Source: a virus
DNA length: 37,899 bases
IMG/VR virus record: IMGVR_UViG_3300005747_000515
Coordinates: 1 to 37,899 of that record
Strand: one strand, 5' to 3'
Part shown: in pieces, positions 29,455 through 36,196 of the stretch
Layout: each line of letters begins with the position of its first letter
Position numbering within the stretch: position 1 is the first letter of the stretch
Made by a program: the position numbers and the translations under genes
Notes under the pieces: generated by a model
Databases searched by the model: none
What the model saw: only the letters and a program-made list of their open reading frames with translations
Told to the model about the DNA's origin: nothing

Positions 29455-30058
29455 AATGATTGAGCAGTTTGGGTATGGTAAATATCTAGACGTTTATGCA
29501 AGTTCAACTAACAATGACTATCCAGCATTTATAGTAAACTGTCCTAATTTTACTATTGATGAATGGTACTTTAACTTTTCGTTTGAGTTTGTCACGCTTG
29601 ATTGGGTTTTTGATGATGAATTAAACTATGAGAGAGCGAAAAGCAACACTGCTGAACTACTTAGGGATTTAGAAAACACTTTAAGAAACTCTAAAAGGTG
29701 GCAATCATTCGCAAGACTAGATACAGATTGGAACGGTAGAAGCTTAGATCAATTTGGTGGAGATAAAACCTACGGATGGTTAACTACTTGTGTAATAAAA
29801 ATTAAAAAGCGTTCAGGAATTTGCAAGATAGAAAACTTAATGCCTGAATATGATTTTGAAAATCAATCGTCAATTGTTCCAGCTTGCGAACCTGTTACAG
29901 TAGAAAACTCTGACCAATCATATCAACAAACTGTTGCTAGTGGTGGCACTTTAGTTTTACCAGACGACCAATTTAACGTTTATCTTAATACAGTTTTACA
30001 GTCAAGCGTAACAGACCCAGCGATAACAAACACAACTATTAATATAACCATAAGTTAA
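29384..30058 (+). CDS. Tail completion-like protein with C-terminal beta domain
   Basis: A 224-residue protein. The N-terminal part (LRRVVWELEQWANAHKMIEQ; GYGKYLDVYASSTNNDYP) alternates helices and strands, fitting a neck/tail-terminator-like fold. From about residue 165 comes a Thr/Ser/Val-rich beta segment (VASGGTLVLPDDQFNVYLN) that looks like a small adhesive or Ig-type module. It overlaps the fibre gene by one base. Confidence 0.55.
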   Translation: MAISADKTLRRVVWELEQWANAHKMIEQFGYGKYLDVYASSTNNDYPAFIVNCPNFTIDEWYFNFSFEFVTLDWVFDDELNYERAKSNTAELLRDLENTLRNSKRWQSFARLDTDWNGRSLDQFGGDKTYGWLTTCVIKIKKRSGICKIENLMPEYDFENQSSIVPACEPVTVENSDQSYQQTVASGGTLVLPDDQFNVYLNTVLQSSVTDPAITNTTINITIS

Positions 30059-30828
30059 TGGCAACACATAACATCAATATAACAGTTCCAGACGCGGATG
30101 AAACCACAAAAGGTATTATCGAAATAGCTACACAAGCAGAGACAAACACAGGAACAGACGACACGAAAGCCTTAACGCCTTTAAAATTAGAGCAAAGTGA
30201 CTTAGTCCAAACAACAGTAGCAGCTAATACAGCTAAAGTAACTAATGCAACGCATACGGGTCAGGTTACAGGTTCGGGAGCTTTAACAGTAGATAAGACC
30301 GCTATAACAGACCAAACTACTGCAACGGTTGCAAGTGGGGATTTGGTGTTAATATCCGATATTGATAATTCAAATAACCTTAAAAAAGTAACAGCGCAAA
30401 GCATAGCAGACTTGGGTGGTGGTTCAGGAACTAATTTCGTTACTTACTTTCACATAAATAACTACACATTCCCAGACGGAGCAAACGCAAAGATAGATCA
30501 AACAGCATCAGTTTCCGCAGGTGTTTTGTATGATATGGTTCCTTTACCTGATTGCACTTTAAAGGCAGTTTATACAACTGTAAGTAGCAACTCTACTATT
30601 GCAAGTGGTGAGGACAACGTCTTGAAAGTTGTTAGTAATGGAGGTGCTGATACATTTACAGTAGCATCAGACTTTAAATTAAACGCAAATAGAACACTTT
30701 ATCAAGAATACACAGGACTAAGCGAAGCTATAACGGCTGGGGGTTCTTATATTCAAATTGACGTTGGAACACTTGCTACAAATCCAGCCGCAACAAAAGT
30801 TAAAGTAATACTAGAAATTGAGATATGA
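30058..30828 (+). CDS. Tail fibre protein
   Basis: A 256-residue protein with the common phage fibre motif TTKGIIEIATQAETNTGTDD followed by TKALTPLKL (about 16-45), which mediates fibre trimers in many phages. The rest is Thr/Ala/Asn-rich beta structure with a C-terminal domain (GVLYDMVPLPDCTLKAVYTT and beyond) that may contact the host. Short for a fibre, so it may be a tip or an adaptor carrying another adhesin. Confidence 0.75.
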   Translation: MATHNINITVPDADETTKGIIEIATQAETNTGTDDTKALTPLKLEQSDLVQTTVAANTAKVTNATHTGQVTGSGALTVDKTAITDQTTATVASGDLVLISDIDNSNNLKKVTAQSIADLGGGSGTNFVTYFHINNYTFPDGANAKIDQTASVSAGVLYDMVPLPDCTLKAVYTTVSSNSTIASGEDNVLKVVSNGGADTFTVASDFKLNANRTLYQEYTGLSEAITAGGSYIQIDVGTLATNPAATKVKVILEIEI

Positions 30829-31169
30829 TTTATACATACACATATAAAAAGCAGGGTGACGGTCGAGATACTTGGAGATGTGAAGCTAAAGAAGGTGAAA
30901 CGCTTATTGATGTTTTTATGGTTGAGTATTTAGAAGTAGATAACTGGAAATTAAAAGCAATATTAAACGAGGACGGGTTGCTTACCTCTGTTGAAACGGC
31001 TATTGATAACCTACCAGAGCCGACTAAAACAAACGCTTTATTCGCTTGGAATAATTCACCAACAATAGATTCGAACAGTAATACAACGGGATTGATTCAA
31101 GCGGTATTAAAACTAAGTAAAGAAGAAGTATTTGATATATTTGCAAGAGCGCAAAACTTTACTATATGA
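30825..31169 (+). CDS. Hypothetical protein after the fibre gene (114 aa)
   Basis: ATGA-coupled to the fibre gene. It starts IYTYTYKKQGDGRDTWRCEA, includes a helical acidic middle and ends LSKEEVFDIFARAQNFTI. Genes at this position often encode fibre assembly chaperones, but the sequence does not prove it. Confidence 0.5.
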   Translation: MIYTYTYKKQGDGRDTWRCEAKEGETLIDVFMVEYLEVDNWKLKAILNEDGLLTSVETAIDNLPEPTKTNALFAWNNSPTIDSNSNTTGLIQAVLKLSKEEVFDIFARAQNFTI

Positions 31170-31516
31170 CCCCAGAAGATGTACAATATATTACGGATTT
31201 AGTTTCGAAAGAAGAAAACAACACAGTGTTGTATGTGATAATATCATTGTTTGTAGTGTTGACTCCTGTTGTTATTTGGGCGGCTAAAATCATATTTAAA
31301 AAGACAGTTGACCAAGTAGTAGACGAAGCAATAAAACCCCAAATAGAACTACTAGAAAAGACTTTCGAGAGAGACAACAAAGCAAACGAGCAGATGTTTA
31401 GTATTATGGAAATGCACATAGACGAATTAAGGCACATTAAATTTGAGGTTGAAAGTAACAAGAAGGAAATAAGCAGCAATAAAGAAGATATAAGAAGGTT
31501 AAAAGAAACGGCATGA
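31166..31516 (+). CDS. Membrane protein with cytoplasmic coiled coil; holin/hemolysin-XhlA-like candidate
   Basis: One transmembrane helix (TVLYVIISLFVVLTPVVIWA, about 20-39) followed by a long charged coiled coil (DEAIKPQIELLEKTFERDNK, then FEVESNKKEISSNKEDIRRL). The layout resembles XhlA-type lysis accessory proteins, though with the helix before the coil. It overlaps the holin-like gene next to it by 4 nt. Confidence 0.55.
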   Translation: MTPEDVQYITDLVSKEENNTVLYVIISLFVVLTPVVIWAAKIIFKKTVDQVVDEAIKPQIELLEKTFERDNKANEQMFSIMEMHIDELRHIKFEVESNKKEISSNKEDIRRLKETA

Positions 31517-31725
31517 CAGAAATAATCAAAACAAACTGGGCTAAGTTTAACAAGTTCTTACAGCAACACATGACTAAGTTTCTAGCATTAGAAGTCGTTA
31601 CTTGTGGGTGTATTTATTTGTTTACTCATGCTGACCCAATTGGGGCTGGTGGTATAATTGCGCTAGGTTTAGGGTTAAAAGGTTGGCAAAATGTAGAGAA
31701 GCGTAGAGAAAAAACCTTATCTTAG
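31513..31725 (+). CDS. Holin-like small membrane protein (70 aa)
   Basis: A 70-residue protein with an amphipathic basic N-terminus (WAKFNKFLQQHMTKF), hydrophobic segments LALEVVTCGCIYLF and GAGGIIALGLGLKGW, and a basic end (KRREKTLS). Two helices with a charged tail suit a class II-type holin. It follows a coiled-coil membrane protein and is separate from the lysis block at 5051-5977. Confidence 0.55.
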   Translation: MTEIIKTNWAKFNKFLQQHMTKFLALEVVTCGCIYLFTHADPIGAGGIIALGLGLKGWQNVEKRREKTLS

Positions 31726-31729
31726 TAGT

Positions 31730-32584
31730 ATGAAGCTAATTGAAAAGTCAAGAAACGTTCATGTTTTAAAGATTGATTCCAAGAAAAGAACGCAACAAAT
31801 TAAGATAGGGATGTTTTCAGACCTTCACTGGGACAACCCAAAATGCGATAGGGTTTTACTTAAAAAACATTTAGATGTTTGTTTAGAGAATAACTATCGA
31901 ATACATTTAAACGGAGATACTTTTTGCTTAATGCAAGGTAAATATGACCCTAGAAAGTCAAAAGGTAGTATAAGACCAGAGCATAACAAAGATAATTATT
32001 TAGATGCGGTTATAAATACGGCTGTGGATTGGTTCTTACCTTATGCGCATTTGATAGATGTTGTTGGATATGGCAACCATGAAACCAATATAATCAAAAG
32101 ACTAGAAACAGATCCTTTACAGAGGTTTGTTGACTTACTTAACTCAAAGGCTAATATAGAGCATAAAGTTTATACAGGTGGTTACGGTGGTTGGTATATC
32201 ATAGTGATAGATACTATCCCTTATAAGATACGTTATTATCACGGTTCAGGTGGTGGTGGTATGGTTACGCGTGGAGAAATAAACCTAACCAGAGCATTAG
32301 AGATGTATGAGGGGTTTGATTGTTTTACTATGGGTCATGTTCATGAGAATAAAGAAACGTTTGTAGTTCGTGACGCTTTATATGGCGACCATCAACAATA
32401 TCAAAAGGAACTGTTAATGATGATTACAGGAACCTATAAGGAGGAGTATGACGGTGGTTTTATGGGTTGGCACGTTGAGAGAGGTGCCCCGCCTAAAACA
32501 GTTGGTAGTAGGTTACTTACTTTAAACTACTACAGACCACATAAAGACAAACCTAGAATAATAGGTCGTTCAGAAAAGTTTTAA
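31730..32584 (+). CDS. Calcineurin-like metallophosphoesterase
   Basis: A 284-residue protein with all metal-binding motifs: FSDLHWD (D31, H33), NGDTF (G62-D63), YGNHE (N116, H117), YYHGSGGG (H171) and MGHVHE (H203, H205). This is the two-metal phosphoesterase core that cleaves phosphomono- or diesters, including nucleic acids and nucleotides. It is the last gene of the late operon, 5 nt after the holin-like gene. Substrate unknown: DNA end processing, nucleotide signalling or host RNA are possible. Confidence 0.85.
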   Translation: MKLIEKSRNVHVLKIDSKKRTQQIKIGMFSDLHWDNPKCDRVLLKKHLDVCLENNYRIHLNGDTFCLMQGKYDPRKSKGSIRPEHNKDNYLDAVINTAVDWFLPYAHLIDVVGYGNHETNIIKRLETDPLQRFVDLLNSKANIEHKVYTGGYGGWYIIVIDTIPYKIRYYHGSGGGGMVTRGEINLTRALEMYEGFDCFTMGHVHENKETFVVRDALYGDHQQYQKELLMMITGTYKEEYDGGFMGWHVERGAPPKTVGSRLLTLNYYRPHKDKPRIIGRSEKF

Positions 32585-32614
32585 ACAGGTTTTATTTCAT
32601 AGTTTTTCCTGTTT
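32583..32614 (+). other. Hairpin at end of late operon
   Basis: AAACAGG (32583-32589) pairs with CCTGTTT (32608-32614) around an 18-nt loop and overlaps the stop codon of the phosphoesterase gene. It lies directly upstream of the strong terminator and may protect the 3' end. Confidence 0.5.
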
Positions 32615-32616
32615 AG

Positions 32617-32640
32617 CCCCTAATCTTTAGGGGTTTTTTT
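32617..32640 (+). terminator. Strong intrinsic terminator of the late operon
   Basis: CCCCTAA (32617-32623), loop TCT, TTAGGGG (32627-32633), then seven T (32634-32640). This separates the late genes from the replication module. Confidence 0.9.
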
Positions 32641-32728
32641 ATGCCTTGTAAATACTATAAACACTAGGATTTTAAAAATAAATTCAAAATAATTATAAAA
32701 AAAGTATTATTTATTAATATTTATTTTA

Positions 32729-32736
32729 TATCTTTA
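32729..32736 (+). promoter_or_regulatory. -7 box of the replication-module promoter
   Basis: TATCTTTA matches TAnnTTTG except for the last base and stands 23 nt before the ATG at 32760, in a very AT-rich stretch after the late terminator. No clear -33 element. The AT-rich segment 32645-32735 could also be a melting region for replication. Confidence 0.5.
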
Positions 32737-32759
32737 CACCGTAAACAAAAAGAAAAATT

Positions 32760-33062
32760 ATGAAAGTAGATTTAAAAGAATACAAAACTGTCAAATGTGA
32801 TATACCAAAGGTTGGTGATGTTGCGTTTAAATCTAATGATTGGAGAGAAAAATTACCATTTACAATTATTAATATTGAACACGATAACACAAGAAGCCTT
32901 TTAAATAATAGTCTAAAAGAAAGATATGATATTTATCATGTTTATGGTGTAAATAAAAAAGAGTTCAGAAAATTCACGTTTTCAAATGGAGCGTTTATTA
33001 CTTCAACTAAGGTTAGAAAAGGAAGTAAAAAAGAAACTCAATTAAAACAAATCAAATTATGA
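32760..33062 (+). CDS. Hypothetical protein, first gene of the replication module (100 aa)
   Basis: A basic, beta-rich protein beginning KVDLKEYKTVKCDIPKVGDV, with YDIYHVYGVNKKEFRKFTF and a Lys-rich end. V-G-D-V near residue 18 resembles small SH3-like barrel starts. As the first gene after the early promoter it could be a host-takeover protein, which is inference from position only. Confidence 0.55.
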   Translation: MKVDLKEYKTVKCDIPKVGDVAFKSNDWREKLPFTIINIEHDNTRSLLNNSLKERYDIYHVYGVNKKEFRKFTFSNGAFITSTKVRKGSKKETQLKQIKL

Positions 33063-33199
33063 ACATAAAAACAAAGAGCAGTAAAAAGGTAACCGTCCAA
33101 CTCAGACAGAGGGTAGACGGTAAATTAAAAACCAAGTCCTTCACGGTTTATGATGCAGACATCAAAGAGCTTGAAGAACACATAAAAAAAACGATATGA
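33059..33199 (+). CDS. Small basic protein (46 aa)
   Basis: An ATGA-coupled gene on both sides, encoding a 46-residue basic protein: VTVQLRQRVDGKLKTKSF forms a likely beta hairpin and DADIKELEEHIKK a helix. This strand-strand-strand-helix look recalls arm-type DNA-binding or AP2-like domains, so DNA binding is possible. Its overlaps with both neighbours support it as real. Confidence 0.6.
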   Translation: MNIKTKSSKKVTVQLRQRVDGKLKTKSFTVYDADIKELEEHIKKTI

Positions 33200-33516
33200 A
33201 AGTAGGAGATAAAGTAGTAGCGTTAATAAGTGAAGAAATAATTGACAAAATAGTAAAAGGAGAAGTTTACAAAATAAAAAGGTCGTTTATGTGGGATGGC
33301 TACGGATTAGTAATTGTATTAGAAGGACAATCAGATACTGGATGGTTAGTTAATGATAACGGAAGAATTTACTTTAAAGAATTAGAACCACAAAAAAGCC
33401 AAAGCACATCCGCAAGTCGTAGCCTAGTAAAAACACTACACGTTGAAAAGATAGGAACTAAAAAGGATAAGTACCTAGAAGAAGAAAGAGAGTTACAATT
33501 AAACGCTAAATTTTAA
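33196..33516 (+). CDS. Hypothetical protein, SH3-like start (106 aa)
   Basis: Begins MKVGDKVVALISEEIIDKIV with strands SFMWDGYGLVIVLEGQ following, consistent with a small beta-barrel. The C-terminal third is polar and charged (KKDKYLEEERELQ). No family recognised. Coupled to the 46-residue gene upstream. Confidence 0.55.
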   Translation: MKVGDKVVALISEEIIDKIVKGEVYKIKRSFMWDGYGLVIVLEGQSDTGWLVNDNGRIYFKELEPQKSQSTSASRSLVKTLHVEKIGTKKDKYLEEERELQLNAKF

Positions 33517-33520
33517 AACT

Positions 33521-33772
33521 ATGAAAACAAATAAATTAATCAAACTAACTGACCAAGAAAAACGGTCAATAGAAATAGAAACAGCTGGACAGCTTGTAAA
33601 GATATTAAACAACACAGAAGGTAAAGAACCATCAGAAAGGTTGTCTAATGTAATTAAAGCCGTTGAAAAGCTTTTAAACGAAGAAAAAAGCATATTCAAA
33701 CATGAGCTGCATGAGCTAGAGAACAAAGTAAAAGAATTAGAAACCAGTTTACAAAGACAAGTTAGAAAATGA
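33521..33772 (+). CDS. Hypothetical coiled-coil protein (83 aa)
   Basis: A helical protein, with SIEIETAGQLVKILNNTEGK and then heptad-rich SIFKHELHELENKVKELETS at the end, a likely dimerising coiled coil. Its stop overlaps the ATG of the DnaA-domain gene by 4 nt, so the two products may act together. Confidence 0.6.
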   Translation: MKTNKLIKLTDQEKRSIEIETAGQLVKILNNTEGKEPSERLSNVIKAVEKLLNEEKSIFKHELHELENKVKELETSLQRQVRK

Positions 33773-34200
33773 AGAAGTCAAAAGCATTTGAATTAATTGA
33801 AGCTGAATTAACTAATAAATATTGGCGGCCTAATTATATCAAAAGAGTTTGTGAGTTATATTTAAACAAGAATATTCATAAAGCAGAAGTAGAAAATTTG
33901 ATAAATTATACTTGTTTGTTCTTTGATGTGTCACAATCAGAACTGCTATCTAAATCAAGAGTTAGAGAATTAGTTACAGCAAGGTCTTTTATGATGAAAA
34001 GACTCAGAAAAGAAAACGAATTTACTTACACTTTTATAGGTAATATATTTAAAAAAAATCATGCTACTGTTATTCACAGTATAGACAGTTTAGATGACTT
34101 GATGACTTTTGATAAAAAATTGAAAAAAAAGTACGATCAATTTATAAAAGGCTTGGGACCTAAAGAAGAATCTGAAGAAAACCGAGTATTAATCAATTAA
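33769..34200 (+). CDS. Free-standing DnaA domain IV-like DNA-binding protein
   Basis: A 143-residue protein matching the DNA-binding domain IV of DnaA without its ATPase: FFDVSQSELLSKSRVREL (51-68), the ARSFMMKRL helix (71-79), and the signature KKNHATVIHSIDSL (95-108), equivalent to DHSTVLHA in DnaA. In DnaA this domain binds TTATNCACA boxes. A stand-alone version could mark the phage origin, recruit the helicase loader, or compete with host DnaA. The N-terminal 45 residues have no counterpart I recognise. Confidence 0.82.
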   Translation: MKKSKAFELIEAELTNKYWRPNYIKRVCELYLNKNIHKAEVENLINYTCLFFDVSQSELLSKSRVRELVTARSFMMKRLRKENEFTYTFIGNIFKKNHATVIHSIDSLDDLMTFDKKLKKKYDQFIKGLGPKEESEENRVLIN

Positions 34201-34226
34201 TAATCAGTATATTTAATAAAAAAATT

Positions 34227-34502
34227 ATGAAAACAAAAGAGAATCTAACCAGTAGGAACTACGTAGAAAACTACGAGAACAACTACACGTTTGAACTAGA
34301 CTTTGAAACCTTTACAATTATAGCCAATGTAACAGAAGATGTAAGGAGCTACGACTGCTCAACTCACAGGGGTAACATGGAACTAAAAGAATCAAGGTTT
34401 TACATTGAGATAGACAGTTGCCTGGATCATGAAGGTGACGAAGTAGAAGATTTAACAAACGAACAAATCATTGAATTAGTAGAGTATAACATTAAATTTT
34501 AA
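34227..34502 (+). CDS. Hypothetical acidic protein (91 aa)
   Basis: A small acidic beta-rich protein (YTFELDFETFTIIANVTEDV; SRFYIEIDSCLDHEGDEVED). A TATATTTA sequence at 34208-34215 upstream resembles a -7 box. The acidic character recalls DNA-mimic or protein-binding proteins, but that is only composition. Lies between the DnaA-like and annealing genes. Confidence 0.55.
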   Translation: MKTKENLTSRNYVENYENNYTFELDFETFTIIANVTEDVRSYDCSTHRGNMELKESRFYIEIDSCLDHEGDEVEDLTNEQIIELVEYNIKF

Positions 34503-34506
34503 AACT

Positions 34507-34890
34507 ATGAAAAGAGATATGCTAAAAGACCTTTACAAAAGGTATGAACTGGAAAGTTCTGACGTATTTAAACATCAACACTACGTAATAATAACTCGTA
34601 GCGGAATTGATAAAATACAAGCGGTTGCAAACATTGCTATAAACTACGAAGTGATAAACTGTGAAAGAGATTTTTGTGTAGTTAAAGCAAATGCGAAACA
34701 CGACAATAAGAGTATTGAAACATTCGGCAGTGCTTTAAAAGGTGATTTTAAGACGGGTAACTGTAACACATGGTATGTTATGGAGATGGCAGAAAAAAGA
34801 GCAATGAGTAGAGCAGTATTAAAGTTGACAGGCTTTTATGAGTTAGGCGTTTTCGGAGAAGATGAGAGCGAAGATTTTAAGAAGAAGTGA
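34507..34890 (+). CDS. Erf/Rad52-like single-strand annealing protein candidate
   Basis: A 127-residue protein. TRSGIDKIQAVANIAINYEV (about residues 36-55) and VMEMAEKRAMSRAVLKLTGF (about 94-113), then GVFGEDES, match a pattern found in Erf/Sak-type annealing proteins (A-E-x-R-A-x-S-R-A). Such proteins anneal single strands during phage recombination. Short relative to full annealases, so it may be a minimal version. It precedes an SSB-like gene, supporting recombination or replication. Confidence 0.6.
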   Translation: MKRDMLKDLYKRYELESSDVFKHQHYVIITRSGIDKIQAVANIAINYEVINCERDFCVVKANAKHDNKSIETFGSALKGDFKTGNCNTWYVMEMAEKRAMSRAVLKLTGFYELGVFGEDESEDFKKK

Positions 34891-35168
34891 TGGGAGCGCA
34901 CTCAAAAGAATTTTTAAACGACAGGATGGATTATATTGATGAATTATTTGAGTCTGAACACAATCAGATAAGCAAGATTGAAACTTTGTTGCATAGAGCT
35001 TGTATTGAGGTTGAAGAAAAAGATTCTATTTATCGAGAGATTAAAGATTATATGACGTTTGAAAGAGCAGAAGAATTAATAAACTATTTATATTTAAACC
35101 AAGTAGATCCGATAAGTGGAGGATTTAACTATTCGCAATCGGACATAATTAAAAAACAAAAACAATGA
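34887..35168 (+). CDS. Hypothetical protein (93 aa)
   Basis: ATGA-coupled between the annealing and SSB-like genes. Helical and acidic (DRMDYIDELFESEHNQISKI, DYMTFERAEELINYLYLNQ). The last part, VDPISGGFNYSQSDI, resembles phage protein ends next to annealases, with no known function. Confidence 0.55.
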   Translation: MMGAHSKEFLNDRMDYIDELFESEHNQISKIETLLHRACIEVEEKDSIYREIKDYMTFERAEELINYLYLNQVDPISGGFNYSQSDIIKKQKQ

Positions 35169-35440
35169 GTAAAGAAACAATTTATGTAAAAGGGGTAAGA
35201 ATTTTTAACCCTCATGAAAAAGCACCAGACTTTGTAAAAGGCACGGTAATACTAGAACCAAAGATGTTAATGGAGTTCTTTAAAAGTAATTCAGAACATT
35301 TCACAGAGTACAACGGGGAAAAGCAATTACGTTGCCAGTTGTTACAAGGCGATAAAGGAATGTATTTAAGTGTTGACACTTACAAACCAGAAAACCAACC
35401 GCAAAGTCAATCAGAGGTAGATGATTCGCTTCCGTTTTGA
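35165..35440 (+). CDS. SSB-like protein with acidic C-terminal tip
   Basis: A 91-residue protein with a beta-rich body (GVRIFNPHEKAPDFVKGTVI; QLRCQLLQGDKGMYLSVDTY), a Gln/Ser/Pro-rich linker, and the tail EVDDSLPF. The acidic tail ending in P-F is the protein-docking peptide of bacterial SSBs (DDDIPF). The body is shorter than a usual OB-fold SSB but fits a small single-strand binding protein. It lies just after the annealing protein, where phages often keep an SSB. ATGA-coupled upstream. Confidence 0.68.
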   Translation: MSKETIYVKGVRIFNPHEKAPDFVKGTVILEPKMLMEFFKSNSEHFTEYNGEKQLRCQLLQGDKGMYLSVDTYKPENQPQSQSEVDDSLPF

Positions 35441-35501
35441 GCTAATAAAATATCTGAAAAATTTAATTGTATACTACCTTTTTAATTACCGTTTTAATTC
35501 G

Positions 35502-35509
35502 TATATTTG
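35502..35509 (+). promoter_or_regulatory. -7 box directly before the HNH gene
   Basis: TATATTTG is a perfect TAnnTTTG box. Only 4 nt separate it from the ATG at 35514, so transcription should start at or next to the ATG, giving a leaderless mRNA. No TTTG at -33 is obvious. Confidence 0.55.
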
Positions 35510-35513
35510 AATC

Positions 35514-36059
35514 ATGAAAAAGAAATGTTTTAAATGCGAAGAGGTTAAATCCTTAGATTATTATTATAAGCACGCAAAAATGGCAGACGGCCACTTAAAT
35601 AAGTGTAAAGAATGTACTAGAAAAGACGTGAAAGAACGAGAAGATAATTTAAGGAAAGACCCTGAATGGTGTGAAAAAGAAAGAGCTAGACATAGAGATA
35701 AATATTATAGACTTGACTATAAAAATAAACACAGGCCAACTCCAAAAATGAGGAGGGAAGCAATAGAGAGATATAAATTAAAGTACCCAGAAAAAGTAAG
35801 AGCTAGAAATAGAAGCTCTCATTTAAAAGCTGAAATAAAAGGCAATCATTTACATCATTGGAGCTATGCAGAGGGTTTTGAAAAAGATGTTATTGAGTTA
35901 TCAGAAAAAGAGCATAATTTACTACATAGGTTTTTAACTTATGACCAAAAAGAAATGCTTTACAGAGCTGACTTATTCAGTGATGAATTGCTTGATACAA
36001 AGTTTAAACACTTAGAGTATTTTAGATTTATACTTCTGAAAACAAAAACTAATAAATAA
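35514..36059 (+). CDS. HNH-type nuclease with N-terminal zinc finger
   Basis: A 181-residue protein. The N-terminus is a zinc-ribbon finger (C5-x2-C8, C31-x2-C34; YYYKHAKMADGHLNKCKEC) found in phage HNH nucleases. A strongly basic middle (ERARHRDKYYRLDYKNKHR) follows, then an HNH-like core GNHLHHWSYAEGFEKDVIEL and LSEKEHNLLHRF (about 110-140). It has its own promoter-like box, so it behaves as an independently expressed insertion, in the style of a homing nuclease; its flanks show no intron. Confidence 0.7.
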   Translation: MKKKCFKCEEVKSLDYYYKHAKMADGHLNKCKECTRKDVKEREDNLRKDPEWCEKERARHRDKYYRLDYKNKHRPTPKMRREAIERYKLKYPEKVRARNRSSHLKAEIKGNHLHHWSYAEGFEKDVIELSEKEHNLLHRFLTYDQKEMLYRADLFSDELLDTKFKHLEYFRFILLKTKTNK

Positions 36060-36073
36060 ATTTGATTTAGTAG

Positions 36074-36103
36074 TTGACAATATAAAATAAATTACTATAT
36101 TTG
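36074..36103 (+). promoter_or_regulatory. Phage promoter element, copy 3 (with -33)
   Basis: TTGAC at 36074-36078 and TATATTTG at 36096-36103 give a promoter with a 19-nt gap between TTG and the -7 box. Bases 36081-36103 match 5988-6010 at 20 of 23 positions. It drives the helicase loader and primase-helicase genes through leader D. Confidence 0.75.
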
Positions 36104-36105
36104 TT

Positions 36106-36179
36106 TTGGAGTCTTGGCTTAGCGGCTGGGTTCAATGAGGTTTCTACGTTCCTGCTCCAATATTATAAATAACGTAGAA
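36106..36179 (+). ncRNA. Structured leader D: pseudoknot before the helicase loader gene
   Basis: TTGGAG (36106-36111) pairs with CTCCAA (36155-36160), and TTCTACGTT (36142-36150) pairs perfectly with AACGTAGAA (36171-36179). The strands interleave 1-2-1-2, a pseudoknot with connectors of 30, 4 and 10 nt. It ends 17 nt before the ATG at 36197. The first helix starts only 2 nt after the -7 box, so its first bases may lie before the transcript start; four or five inner pairs (GGAG/CTCC plus T-G) would remain. Confidence 0.65.
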
Positions 36180-36186
36180 TAAAAAA

Positions 36187-36192
36187 ATGTAA
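36187..36192 (+). promoter_or_regulatory. Minimal start-stop ORF (ATGTAA) before the loader gene
   Basis: After a run of seven A, ATG is directly followed by TAA, 4 nt before the true ATG at 36197. Ribosomes could initiate, terminate at once and restart, or be held there. It lies between pseudoknot D and the gene. Confidence 0.35.
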
Positions 36193-36196
36193 TCTT

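Noticed and set aside
36106-36160. tRNA-like words (GGCTTAGCGGC and GGGTTCAATG) in leader D
   Set aside because: They resemble D-loop and T-loop words, but there is no anticodon arm between them, no proper acceptor stem, and the region forms the pseudoknot instead.
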